A stretch of 64,000 nucleotides of DNA, taken from NCBI GenBank assembly GCA_030159075.1, contig BROG01000440.1:496001-560000 (forward strand). Direction: 5' to 3'. Both the position numbers and the translations under genes were made by a program. This DNA is from Atrina japonica. Taxonomy: Eukaryota; Mollusca; Bivalvia; Pterioida; Pinnidae. Under the pieces are notes generated by a model. It did no database searches and was not told the DNA's origin. It saw nothing but the letters and a program-made list of their open reading frames with translations. Positions 33,951 through 47,074 of the stretch are shown here, one piece after another (positions within the stretch are counted from its first letter, which is position 1; each line of letters starts with the position of its first letter).

Positions 33951-34570
33951 ATTTTAACATGATACTAGTAACCTTTGATAAAATATCGACATCAGAAGTT
34001 AAATGACGTTCTCCTCTACATTTGCTACATGAAAATTCGTCAAACTTTTATCACTTGACCTTCAAGTCATGTTAAACATAGTTTTGCATATTCTATTAGA
34101 AACAAACTCAAATTGTGGTGAAATATATTACATGCGGTGATATAATTTCCATTTACAAATATCAGCAACAAAAAAGAAGAGGTCCTGATATATATATTTG
34201 TCAGTTTTGACAAAGATTATAAGATACAACTTGATTGGAGATAATGTTTTCCCGTTATAGGGTAGAAATTTTGAAAAGGATGTTGCAAACAATTCTGACA
34301 GATTGGTATTAATCAAAGTGTAGGATGCGACGTTAATAGCTTTGTTATTTGAAGGTTAATAGCAGTTACATTGGCATTGATGTTTGTGTAAAAAACTTTC
34401 GTCATATTATTAGCCACTTTCTGTCAGCAAGCGATGCGATATCATAATAAATAAAGATGAATATGTTGTCGTTAATTTGATTTTTAAGGTACGGGGAAAG
34501 GGTTAATTAATTTACTTTAATTACTCTTTCGATCATATCATAATAAGTTTTTAAAACTATGCCAATTTAT
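33951..34570. other. Unrecognised stretch
   Basis: Nothing recognisable. Confidence 0.5.
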
Positions 34571-34571
34571 T

Positions 34572-35136
34572 CTATCATATCACAGACGGGAAATTAGCAG
34601 CTAAGCTATACGATAAACGCGACGATTTCGGCTTTCCCATCGTAAATTTTCCACATTTAAGTAGTAATATCCCTCAGTCACCTGCATATGGAGTGTATAT
34701 TTCACAAGTGATCCGATATGCCAGGGCGTGCACAACATATGAAGATTTCATATACAGAGGTAAACTACTCACTGACAAATTATTGACACAGGGATATCGA
34801 AAACCGCGTTTAATGTCAACGTTCCGCAAATTTTATGGTCGGTGTAATAGTTTTGTTTGTGACTACTCTGTTTCACTAAGTGAAATGTTGATTTGCCTTT
34901 TCGTTGGCAGTTGTTGAGACGTCTGTACTAATTGTGACGAGGATACACTCCTCACGTGTTTCATTGGACTTGAATGTGGACTCACGGCGGGTGTGACCGG
35001 TCGACAGGGGATGCTTACTCCTCCCTGGCACCTGATCCCACCTCTTGGTTTCCAGAGGTCTGTGTTTGTCCATTTTTACTGGATTTGTATCTATGTCCTG
35101 GACATCCTATTGATTTATACTTTGGTATCTGAAATT
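34572..35136 (+). pseudogene. 5'-truncated PLE: RT C-terminus plus tail (copy D)
   Basis: The reading frame is open from about 34580 to the normal stop at 34915-34917, covering 'YDKRDDFGFPIVNF', 'PAYGVYISQV', 'YEDFIYRGKLLTDKLLTQGY', 'RKFYGR' and the C-terminal 'SLSEMLICLFVGSC'. The complete 3' tail follows to 'ggtatctga'. The catalytic motifs are lost by 5' truncation, the usual outcome of incomplete reverse transcription. About 340 bp downstream lies another PLE copy in the opposite orientation (35475-35875), so the two can pair as an inverted repeat. Confidence 0.9.
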
Positions 35137-35387
35137 TTTATATTTTATTTTGATATTAGGGAAAATCTATAATTGTAACACGTTATAGGACGACATAACC
35201 ATGTTAAAGTTATCCATGTCATATTAAAGGGTAACATATTACAAAAGGGATTCCGTTATGCTTTAAATCGTTATCCTTGATTTATCAAAGGTGAAAAAAT
35301 TATCATCAAAAGATATCTCTGCCCCCACTATTATTGCTAAAATATCTTTTACTTTACTGAATACGCCATTTAAACTGGGTTATTAAA

Positions 35388-35465
35388 CTTAGTCCATCTT
35401 TCAGTGGTCACAGAGTTGGACATACAAGCGAAATGTCCCAGGTTTGATTACCAGCACCAGATCAA
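35388..35465 (+). repeat. tRNA-like SINE head fragment
   Basis: 'tcagtggtcacagagttgg' (box A-like) and 'aggtttgattacc' (box B, 9 of 11 consensus positions) about 45 bp apart. It sits against the tail end of the minus-strand PLE copy at 35475. Confidence 0.35.
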
Positions 35466-35474
35466 AAGTATAGA

Positions 35475-35875
35475 AATCAAGGATACCAAAGTATAAATCG
35501 TCAAGATATTTATGGTACATAAACAAACTCGGTGAACACAGGCCAAACATGGACTTCTGAAAATCCAGTTGATCAGAGATCACGGAATCCAAGGTGTCAT
35601 AGAGGAGTAAGCATCCCCTGATAATCGGACACACCCGCCTTGAGTCCACAGTCAAATGCAAATGATATAAGTGAGGAATAAATCCTCGTCACAATCGTTA
35701 CAACGCAACAACTGCTACGGAACAGCCAGGTCAACATTTCATTCAAGGAAACACACTAATAGCAAACAGTGTCAGTTTACCATCCGTACAAATTTTCGAA
35801 AAATTGACATCAAACGCAATTCCCGATATTTCTGTGACAATAATTTATCAGATAGTAATTTACCTTTGTATATGA
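35475..35875 (-). pseudogene. PLE tail and RT C-terminus, parent of the 28-bp array (copy E')
   Basis: Minus-strand copy: tail (35475-35715, with a short insertion near 35580), then the end of the coding sequence with 'aaacgcaattcccgatattt' (the KPRL region) and 'taatttatcagatagtaatt', the codons for LLTDKL. At the FIYRG codons the sequence passes without a break into the minisatellite. The rest of the element is not found on the far side of the array (45513 on). Confidence 0.85.
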
Positions 35876-38800
35876 TCAGTTAGTCGTTTACCTCTGTATA
35901 TGATCAGTTAGTAGTTTGTCTCTGTATATGATGAGTTAGTAGTTTACCTCTGTATATGATGAGTTAGTAGTTTACTTCTGTATATGATGAGTTAGTAGTT
36001 TACCTCTGTATATGATGAGTTAGTAGTTTACCTCTGTATATGATGAGTTAGTAGTTAACCTCTGTATATGATGAGTTAATAATTAACCTCTGTATATGAT
36101 GAGTTAGTAGTTTACCTCTGTATATGATCAGTTAGTAGTTTACCTCTGTATATGATCAGTTAGTAGTTTACCTCTGTATATGATCAGTTAGTAGTTTACC
36201 TCTGTATATGATCAGTTAGTAGTTTACCTCTGTACATGATGAGTTAGTAGTTTACCTCTGTATATGATCAGTTAGTAGTTTACCTCTGTATATGATCAGT
36301 TAGTAGTTTACCTCTGTATATGATCAGTTAGTAGTTTACCTCTGTATATGATCATTTAGTAGTTTACCTCTGTAAATGATGAGTTAGTAGTTTACCTCTG
36401 TATATGATGAGTTACTAGTTTACCTTTACATGTGCTCTGTTAGTAGTTTACTTCTGTATATAATCAGTTAGTAGTTTACCTCTGTATAAGATGAGTTAGT
36501 AGTTTACCTCTTTATATGATGAGTTAGTAGTTTACTTCTGTATATGATGAGTTAGTAGTTTACCTCTGTATATGATGAGTTAGTAGTTTACTTCTGTATA
36601 TGATGAGTTAGTAGTTTACCTCTGTATATGATGAGTTAGTAGTTTACGTCTGTATATGATCAGTTAGTAGTTTACCTTTACATGTGATCAGTTAGTAGTT
36701 TACCTCTGTATATGAGTTAGTAGTTTACCTCTGTATATAATCAGTTACTAGTTTACCTCTGTATATGATCAGTTAGTAGTTTACATCTGTATATGATGAG
36801 TTAGTAGTTTACCTCTGTATATGATGAGTTAGTAGTTTACCTCTGTATATGATGAGTTAGTAGTTTACCTCTTTATATGATGAGTTAGTAGTTTGTGTCT
36901 GTATATGATGAGTTAGTAGTTTACCTCTGTATAAGATGAGTTAGTAGTTTACCTCTGTATATGATGAGTTAGTAGTTTACCTCTGTATATGATGAGTTAG
37001 TAGTTTACCTCTGTATATGATGAGTTAGTAGTTTACTTCTGTATATGATGAGTTAGTAGTTTACCTCTGTATATGATGAGTTAGTAGTTTACTTCTGTAT
37101 ATGATGAGTTAGTAGTTTACCTCTGTATATGATCAGTTAGTAGTTTACCTTTACATGTGATCTGTTAGTAGTTTACCTCTGTATATGAGTTAGGTGTTTA
37201 CCTCTGTATATGATAAGTTAGTAGTTTACCTCTGTATATGATGAGTTACCAGTTTATCTCTGTATATGATCAGTTAGTAGTTTACCTCTGTATATGAGTT
37301 AGTAGTTTACCTCTGTATAAGATGAGTTAGTAGTTTACCTCTGTATATGATGAGTTAGTAGTTTACCTCTGTATATGATGAGTTAGTAGTTTACCTTTGT
37401 ATATGATGAGTTAGTAGTTTACGTCTGTATATGATGAGTTAGTAGTTTAACTCTGTATATGAGTTAGTAGTTTACCTCTGTATATAATCAGTTAATAGAT
37501 TACCTCTGTATATGATGAGTTAGTAGTTTACCTCTGTATAAGATGAGTTAGTAGTTTACCTCTATATATGATGAGTTAGTAGTTTACCTCTGTATATGAG
37601 TTAGTAGTTTACCTATGTATATGAGTTAGTAGTTTACCTCTGTATATGATCAGTTAGTAGTTTACCTCTGTATATGATCAGTTAGTAGTTTACCTCTGTA
37701 TATGATGAGTTTGTAGTTTACCTCTGTATATGATGAGTTAGTAGTTTACCTCTGTATATGATGAGTTAGTAGTTTACTTCTGTATATGATGAGTTAGTAG
37801 TTTACCTCTGTATATGATGAGTTAGTAGTTTACTTCTGTATATGATGAGTTAGTAGTTTACCTCTGTATATGATGAGTTAGTAGTTTACCTCTGTATATG
37901 ATCAGTTAGTAGTTTACCTTTACATGTGATCAGTTAGTAGTTTACCTCTGTATATGAGTTAGTAGTTTACCTCTGTATATAATCAGTTACTAGTTTACCT
38001 CTGTATATGATCAGTTAGTAGTTTACATCTGTATATGATGAGTTAGTAGTTTACCTCTGTATATGATGAGTTAGTAGTTTACCTCTGTATATGATGAGTT
38101 AGTAGTTTACCTCTTTATATGATGAGTTAGTAGTTTGTGTCTGTATATGATGAGTTAGTAGTTTACCTCTGTATAAGATGAGTTAGTAGTTTACCTCTGT
38201 ATATGATGAGTTAGTAGTTTACCTCTGTATATGATGAGTTAGTAGTTTACCTCTGTATATGATCAGTTAGTAGTTTACCTTTACATGTGATCTGTTAGTA
38301 GTTTACCTCTGTATATGAGTTAGGTGTTTACCTCTGTATATGATAAGTTAGTAGTTTATCTCTGTATATGATGAGTTACCAGTTTATCTCTGTATATGAT
38401 CAGTTAGTAGTTTACCTCTGTATATGAGTTAGTAGTTTACCTCTGTATAAGATGAGTTAGTAGTTTACCTCTGTATATGATGAGTTAGTAGTTTACCTCT
38501 GTATATGATGAGTTAGTAGTTTACCTTTGTATATGATGAGTTTAGTAGTTTACGTCTGTATATGAATGAGTTAGTAGTTTAACTCTGTATATGAGTTAGT
38601 AGTTTACCTCTGTATATAATCAGTTAGTAGATTACCTCTGTATATGATGAGTTAGTAGTTTACCTCTGTATAAGATGAGTTAGTAGTTTACCTCTATATA
38701 TGATGAGTTAGTAGTTTACCTCTGTATATGAGTTAGTAGTTTACCTATGTATATGAGTTAGTAGTTTACCTCTGTATATGATCAGTTAGTAGTTTACCTC

Positions 38801-41800
38801 TGTATATGATGAGTTAGTAGTTTACCTCTGTATATGATGAGTTAGTAGTTTACCTCTGTATATGATGAGTTAGTAGTTTACCTCTGTATATGATGAGTTA
38901 GTAGTTTACCTCTGTATATGATGAGTTAGTAGTTTACCTCTGTATATGATGAGTTAGTAGTTTTACCTCTGTATATGATCAGTTAGTAGTTTACCTCTGT
39001 ATATGATCAGTAGTAGTAGTTTACCTCTGTATATGATGAGTTAGTAGTTTACCTCTGTATATGATCAGTTAGTAGTTTACCTCTGTATATGATCAGTTAG
39101 TAGTTTACCTCTGTATATGATCAGTTAGTAGTTTACCTTTGTATATGAGTTAGTAGTTTACCTATGTATATGAGTTAGTAGTTTACCTCTGTATATGGTC
39201 AGTTAGTAGTTTACCTCTGTATATGATCAGTTAGTAGTTTACCTCTGTATATGATCAGTTAGTAGTTTACCTCTGTATATGATCAGTTAGTAGTTTACCT
39301 CTGTATATGATCAGTTAGTAGTTTACCTCTGTATATGATGAGTTAGTAGTTTGTGTCTGTATATGATGAGTTAATAGTTTACCTCTGTATATGATGAGTT
39401 AGTAGTTTATATCTGTATAAGATGAGTTAGTAGTTTACCTCTGTATATGATGAGTTAGTAGTTTACTTCTGTATATGATGAGTTAGTAGTTTACCTCTGT
39501 ATATGAGTTAGTAGTTTACATCTGTATATGATGAGTTAGTAGTTTACATCTGTATAAGATGAGTTAGTAGTTTACCTCTGTATATGATGAGTTAGTAGTT
39601 TACATCTGTATAAGATGAGTTAGTAGTTTACCTCTGTATATGATGAGTTAGTAGTTTACATCTGTATAAGATGAGTTAGTAGTTTACTTCTGTATATGAT
39701 GAGTTAGTAGTTTACCTCTGTATAAGATGAGTTAGTAGTTTACCTCTATATATGATGAGTTTACTTCTGTATATGAGTGTAGTTTACCTCTGTATCAGTT
39801 TACTTCTGTATATGATGAGTTAGTAGTTTACTTCTGTATATGATGAGTTAGTAGTTTACTTCTGTATATGATGAGTTAGTAGTTTACATCTGTATATGAT
39901 GAGTTAGTAGTTTACCTCTGTATATGATGAGTTAGTAGTTTACATCTGTATTTGACAGTTGTAGTATCTGTATGATGAGTTAGTAGTTTACATCTGTATA
40001 TGATGAGTTAGTAGTTTACATATCTGATCAGTTAGTAGTTTACCTAGTTATGACAGTTAGTAGTTTACCTGATGATATGAGTTAGTAGTTTACATCTGTA
40101 TATGTTATAGAGTTAGTAGTAGTTTACATCTGTATATGATGAGTTAGTAGTTTACTCTGTATATGATCAGTTAGTAGTTTACTTCTGTATATGATGAGTT
40201 AGTAGTTTACATCTGTATATGATGAGTTAGTAGTTTACTTCTGTATATGATGAGTTAGTAGTTTACATCTGTATATGATGAGTTAGTAGTTTACCTCTGT
40301 ATATGATGAGTTAGTAGTTTACATCTGTATATGATCAGTTAGTAGTTTACTTCTGTATATGATGAGTTAGTAGTTTACCTGTATATGATCTGTATTTACC
40401 TCTGATCAGAGTTAGTAGTTTACATCTTTTACATGAGTTATCATCTGTTAGTAGTTTACCTCTGTATATGAGTTAGTAGTTTACCTCTGTATATAATCAG
40501 TTACTAGTTTACCTCTGTATATGATGAGTTAGTAGTTAGTATAAGATTTAGTATTTACTTCTGTATATGATGAGTTAGTAGTTTACTTCTGTATATGATG
40601 AGTTAGTAGTTTAGCTCTGTATATGATGAGTTAGTAGTTTACGTCTGTATATGATGAGTTAGTAGTTTGTGTCTATGTATATGATGTATATGAGTAGTAT
40701 TTTACCTCTGTATAAGATTAGTTAGTAGTTTACCTCTGTATATGATGAGTTAGTAGTTTACCTGTATATGATATAGTTTACATCAGTGAAGAGTTAGTAG
40801 TTTACCTTTACATGATGAGTTAGTAGTTTACATCTGTTATGTAGTTTTACATCTGTATATGAGTTAGTAGTTTACCTCTGTATATAATCAGTTAGTAGTT
40901 TACCTCTGTATATGATGAGTTACCAGTTTATCTCTGTATATGATCAGTTAGTAGTTTACCTCTGTATATGAGTTAGTAGTTTACCTCTGTATAAGATGAG
41001 TTAGTAGTTTGTGTCTGTATATGATCAGTTAGTAGTTTACCTTTACATGTGCTCTGTTAGTAGTTTACCTCTGTATATAAGTCAGTATAGTAGTTTTTAC
41101 TCTGTATAAGAATGAGTTACTTAGTTTACCTCTGTATATGATGAGTTAGTAGTTTACCTCTGTATATGATGAGTTAGTAGTTTACCTCTGTATATGAAGA
41201 GTTAGTATTTTACCTCTGTATATGATGAGTTAGTAGATTACATCTGTATATGATGAGTTAGTAGTTTACATCTGTATATGATGAGTTAGTAGTTTACCTC
41301 TGTATATGATGAGTTAGTAGTTTACATCTGTATATGATGAGTTAGTAGTTTACCTCTGTATATGATGAGTTAGTAGTTTACATCTGTATAAAGATGAGTT
41401 AGTAGTTTACCTCTGTATATGATGAGTTAGTTTATCTCTGTTTACCTCTGTATATGAGTTGAGTTTAGTAGTTTACCTCTGTTTGTGTCTGTATATGATC
41501 AGTTAGTAGTTTACCTCTGTATAGGATGAGTTAGTAGTTTACCTCTGTATATGATGAGTTAGTAGTTTACCTCTGTATATGATGAGTTAGTAGTTTACCT
41601 CTGTATATGATGAGTTAGTAGTTTACCTCTGTATATGATGAGTTAGTAGTTTACCTCTGTATATGAGTTAGACATCTGTATATGATTAGTAGTTTACATC
41701 TGTATATGATGAGTTAGTAGTTTACCTCTGTATATGATGAGTTAGTAGTTTACCTCTGTATATGATGAGTTAGTAGTTTACATCTGTATATGAGTTAGAG

Positions 41801-44800
41801 TTAGTATAAGTTTACATCTGTATAAGATGAGTTAGTAGTTTTACCTCTGTATAAGATGATGAGTTTAGTAGATTTTACATCTGTATAAGATGAGTTAGTA
41901 GTTTACCTCTGTATATGATGAGTGAGTTAGTAGATTTACAGTCTCTGTATATAAGATGATATATCTGTTAGTAGAGTTAGTACTTCTCTGTATATGATGA
42001 GTTAGTAGTTTACTTCTGTATATGATGAGTTAGTAGTTTACTTCTGTATATGATGAGTTATGAGTTAGTAGTTTACTTCTGTATATGATGAACCTCTGTA
42101 GTAGTTTACTTCTGTATATGATGAGTTAGAGTTTACCTCTGTTAGTAGTTAGTTACATCTGTATAAGATGATGAGTTATATGTAGTTTTTACCTCTGTAT
42201 ATGATGAGTTAGTGAGTTAGATAGTTTACATCTGTATATGATGAGTTAGTAGTTTACTTCTGTATATGATGAGTTAGTATGATGAGTTTTACATCTGTAT
42301 ATGATGAAGTAGTTTACATCTGTATATGATGAGTTATAGTACATCTGTATATGATGATGAGTTTAGTATGTTTACATCTGTATATGATGAGTTAGTAGTT
42401 TACATCTGTATATGATGAGTTAGTAGTTTACTTCTGTATATGATGAGTTAGTAGTTTACATCTGTATATGATGAGTTAGTAGTTTACTTCTGTATATGAT
42501 GAGTTAGTAGTTTACATCTGTATATGATGAGTTAGTAGTTTACCTCTGTATATGATGAGTTAGTAGTTTACATCTGTATATGATCAGTTAGTAGTTTACT
42601 TCTGTATATGATGAGTTAGTAGTTTACCTCTGTATTTGATCAGTTAGTAGTTTACCTTTACATGTGATCAGTTAGTAGTTTACCTCTGTATATGAGTTAG
42701 TAGTTTACCTCTGTATATAATCAGTTACTAGTTTACCTCTGTATATGATCAGTTAGTAGTTTACATCTGTATATGATGAGTTAGTAGTTTACCTCTGTAT
42801 ATGATGAGTTAGTAGTTTAGCTCTGTATATGATGAGTTAGTAGTTTACGTCTGTATATGATGAGTTAGTAGTTTGTGTCTGTATATGATGAGTTAGTAGT
42901 TTACCTCTGTATAAGATTAGTTAGTAGTTTACCTCTGTATATGATGAGTTAGTAGTTTACCTCTGTATATGATCAGTTAGTAGTTTACCTTTACATGTGA
43001 TCTGTTAGTAGTTTACCTCTGTATATGAGTTAGGTGTTTACCTCTGTATATAATCAGTTAGTAGTTTACCTTTGTATATGATGAGTTAGTAGTTTACATC
43101 TGTATATGATGAGTTAGTAGTTTACCTCTGTATATGTGGTAGTAGTTTACCTCTGTATATGATCAGTTAGTAGTTTACCTCTGTATATGATGAGTTACCA
43201 GTTTATCTCTGTATATGATCAGTTAGTGGTTTACCTCTGTATATGAGTTAGTAGTTTACCTCTGTATAAGATGAGTTAGTAGTTTACCTCTGTATATGAT
43301 GAGTTAGTAGTTTACCTCTGTATATGATGAGTTAGTAGTTTACCTTTGTATATGATGAGTTACTAGTTTACGTCTGTATATAATGAGTTAGTAGTTTAAC
43401 TCTGTATATGAGTTAGTAGTTTACCTCTGTATATAATCAGTTAGTAGTTTACCTCTGTATATGATGAGTTAGTAGTTTACCTCTGTATATGATGAGTTAG
43501 TAGTTTACCTCTGTATATGATGAGTTAGTAGTTTACCTCTGTATATGATCAGTTGGTAGTTTACCTCTGTATATAATCAGTTAGTAGTTTACCTCTGTAT
43601 AAGATGAGTCAGTAGTTTACCTCTGTATATGATGAGTTAGTAGTTTACCTCTGTATATGATCAGTTAGTCGTTTACCTCTGTATATGATCAGTTAGTAGT
43701 TTGTGTCTGTATATGATCAGTTAGTAGTTTACCTCTGTATATGATGAGTTAGTAGTTTACCTCTGTATATAATCAGTTAGTAGTTTACCTCTGTATATGA
43801 TCAGTTGGTAGTTTACCTCTGTATATAATCAGTTAGTAGTTTACCTCTGTATAAGATGAGTCAGTAGTTTACCTCTGTATATGATGAGTTAGTAGTTTAC
43901 CTCTGTATATGATGAGTTAGTAGTTTACCTCTGTATATGATCAGTTGGTAGTTTACCTCTGTATATAATCAGTTAGTAATTTACCTCTGTATAAGATGAG
44001 TCAGTAGTTTACCTCTGTATATGATGAGTTAGTAGTTTACCTTTGTATATGATCAGTTAGTCGTTTACCTCTGTATATGATCAGTTAGTAGTTTGTGTCT
44101 GTATATGATCAGTTAGTAGTTTACCTCTGTATATGATGAGTTAGTAGTTTACCTCTGTATATAATCAGTTAGTAGTTTACCTCTGTATATGATCAGTTGG
44201 TAGTTTACCTCTGTATATAATCAGTTAGTAGTTTACCTCTGTATAAGATGAGTCAGTAGTTTACCTCTGTATATGATGAGTTAGTAGTTTACCTCTGTAT
44301 ATGATCAGTTAGTCGTTTACCTCTGTATATAATCAGTTAGTAGTTTACCTCTGTATATGATGAGTTGTAGTTTACCTCTGTATATGATGAGTTAGTAGTT
44401 TACCTCTGTATATGATGAGTTAGTAGTTTACCTCTGTATATGATCAGTTGGTAGTTTACCTCTGTATATAATCAGTTAGTAGTTTACCTCTGTATAAGAT
44501 GAGTCAGTAGTTTACCTCTGTATATGATGAGTTAGTAGTTTACCTCTGTATATGATCAGTTAGTCGTTTACCTCTGTATATGATCAGTTAGTAGTTTGTG
44601 TCTGTATATGATCAGTTAGTGGTTTACCTCTGTATATGATGAGTTAGTAGTTTACCTCTGTATATAATCAGTTAGTAGTTTATCTCTGTTTATGATGAGT
44701 TAGTAGTTTACCTCTGTATATGATGAGTTAGTAGTTTACCTCTGTATATGATCAGTTAGTCGTTTACCTCTGTATATGATCAGTTAGTAGTTTGTGTCTC

Positions 44801-45512
44801 TATATGATCAGGTAGTAGTTTACCTCTGTATATGATGAGTTAGTAGTTTGTGTCTGTATATGATCAGTTAGTAGTTTACCTCTGTATATGATCAGTTAGT
44901 AGTTTACCTCTGTATATGATGAGTTAGTAGTTTGTGTCTGTATATGATCAGTTAGTAGTTTACATCTGTATATGATCAGTTAGTAGTTTACCTCTGTATA
45001 TAATCAGTTAGTAGTTTACATCTGTATATGATCAGTTAGTAGTTTACCTCTGTATATGATGAGTTAGTAGTTTACCTCTGTATATGATGAGTTAGTAGTT
45101 TACCTCTGTATATGATCAGTTAGTAGTTTACCTCTGTATATGATCAGTTAGTAGTTTACCTCTGTATATGATCAGTTAGTAGTTTACCTCTGTATATGAT
45201 CAGTTAGTAGTTTACCTCTGTATATGATCAGTTAGTAGTTTACCTCTGTATATGATGAGTTAGTAGTTTGTGTCTGTATATGATGAGTTAGTAGTTTACC
45301 TCTGTATATGATCAGTTAGTAGTTTACCTCTGTATATGATGAGTTAGTAGTTTACCTCTGTATATGATGAGTTAGTAGTTTACATCTGTATATGATCTGT
45401 TAGTAGTTTACCTCTGTATATGACGAGTTAGTAGTTTACATCTGTATATGATCTGTTAGAAATTTACCTCTGTATATGATCAGTTAGTAATTTATCTCAG
45501 TATATGTTCAAT
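35848..45512. repeat. 9.7-kb minisatellite, 28-bp unit derived from PLE coding sequence
   Basis: About 345 head-to-tail units built on 'agtttacctctgtatatg' with flanks 'tcagttagt' and 'a'. The 28-bp consensus equals, with one substitution, the reverse complement of codons F256-D265 of the reverse transcriptase at 48672-49607 (FIYRGKLLTD). Units fall into variant classes (gatgag/gatcag, tataag, tataat, acatct, acttct, gtgtct, and 'tttacatgtgatc'). Variants recur in order: the 'agttgg' variant at 43551, 43803, 43943, 44195 and 44446 gives spacings of 252, 140, 252 and 251 bp, i.e. nine or five units. A longer block recurs at 36671/37913 (about 1.24 kb). 28 is not a multiple of three and every frame meets stops, so it encodes nothing. 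Confidence 0.97.
39760..42400. repeat. Irregular core of the 28-bp array
   Basis: Here units are broken, fused or shortened (for example near 39770-39800, 39950-40030, 40380-40440, 40680-40860, 41080-41110, 41440-41480 and 41930-42370), unlike the regular array on each side. Either an old recombining core or poor assembly consensus. Confidence 0.7.
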
Positions 45513-47070
45513 TAGGGTACCCTCACAGGATTGGCGTTAATCTAAAGAACGCGTATTAATTTACGGCACTGACCGAATGCTGGCGATATCTTCAGATTTT
45601 GAAAAATCTTGTTACGCCTGTCAAATACGACAAAAAGAGCAACGATTGTCACTTCGTAAGCCGAGCGCTTGGGGAAGAACAGTCATTGCCATTTATAGTG
45701 TTTTTATTATGACACGGAATGGAGTTCATGACCCGCCACTTTTGAGTGGGACGCTCTGCTTCTATACTACCACGATAGGTGCAAGTAATGGTGTAAAAAT
45801 TATTTTGAAAACTGATTTTTCTTTCATGGTACATTATTTCTGAAGTCTAATCCAGCAATTTCAGAAAGCTTAGTTTTTGTCATGGCAAAATGAAATAAGA
45901 AACGTAAAACGTCAAGCACTCGATAACCATACCATTTAAAAATGCAATGGATGGTGGTCATGATGGTTTTATGATAATGATAAATAATGTATAAACTTTT
46001 ATGAATTATGTTTTGTGTTGTTTCATTATGATGAAAAAAACTAACGAACTTGGCAGTAATTCAAAATTCTATTGGAAATATATATTATGCTCAATTAGTG
46101 AGAATTTTAACTAATTGTTTTTATATTTCATAACAACTTAGTGTTTAATCTTTTGTAATAAAATTTTTATAAAATAATAAAAAAAGACAATATGTACAAT
46201 TATACTAAATGTGATAGTACTGCTAATTCGGAAACGTGGATTACCGCATATCCGTTTCCTCTCACACTTATCAACTCCACCGTTGCATGAACTTGTGTGA
46301 TAATCTGGGTAAAATTTACACATTGTACCTGTGTCTGAATTAGGTGCATTTCGGACAAACAACAAAATTTTCTTGGAATATGCTTTATTTTCTACATTTA
46401 TCTATAAAATGTTAACCTTAACCTGATCGCTTAAACTACTAATGACGCACCCACATTATACTTACGTAAGCCGTAGCAGAAATAGATTAAACATTTCTCA
46501 AAAAACAAATTGTATAATTGATGGAGTGATGACGTGAGACAAGTGCAATTCACATACTGTCATTCTAAGAACTAAATTTTAAACAAATCAAAGCAGTTAA
46601 CATGTAGGATTTAATGGCCTATTACTAAAAGGGCAATAAACAATTAAAAAATTCGTATTTCAATCTACATTTTCATAAAAATTATCACATCCAATGACCA
46701 ACTTTAGGTAAAAGAAAATGAAAAAATGTGTTTTTGTTCAAAATCAGATGAAAAGATTTTTTCCTTGCTATATTTTACGTTTTTCTGAAATGCGTCAAAT
46801 TCAACAATTTTAAAAATCATTAGCTTTTGTCTCAGGGAAATGAAACAGGAAGCGTTCCTGTACTCGATAACCACATAAGACTGCTACAAGGTCAAATGAT
46901 TATAAATGAAACTAGACCCTTATTTTATTATGGATTTTCCACATGTTGATACGGGTATGAAGATTGGATTTCATTAACTTTTCATGTAGCTCTTTGATTC
47001 TGTGGTTTTCCTATTTAATATGACAGAAACCAAATTGTAAACCAGAAGAAGTTCGGGAAATAATAAACAA
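45513..47070. other. Region right of the array with a diverged duplication
   Basis: No PLE sequence follows the array. 45790-45950 and 46735-46885 are old copies of one sequence: 'tcaatttcagaaagcttagtttttgtc' against 'caattttaaaaatcattagcttttgtc', then 'aaatgaaa.a.gaa.cgt' and 'actcgataacca'. An 88-codon plus-strand ORF (45577-45843) enters the first copy, so it is probably not a gene. A 75-codon minus-strand ORF (46138-46365) has no recognisable feature. Confidence 0.5.
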
Positions 47071-47074
47071 ATTT

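Noticed and set aside
35848..45512. CRISPR array
   Set aside because: Repeats are directly contiguous with no unique spacers, in eukaryotic DNA; it is a minisatellite.
35848..45512. Telomeric repeat because of the recurring 'gttagtag'
   Set aside because: The unit is 28 bp, not TTAGGG, and its origin in PLE coding sequence is clear.
45577..45843. 88-codon ORF at the right edge of the array
   Set aside because: It overlaps a minus-strand ORF and runs into a diverged non-coding duplication (partner at 46735); no domain or start signal.
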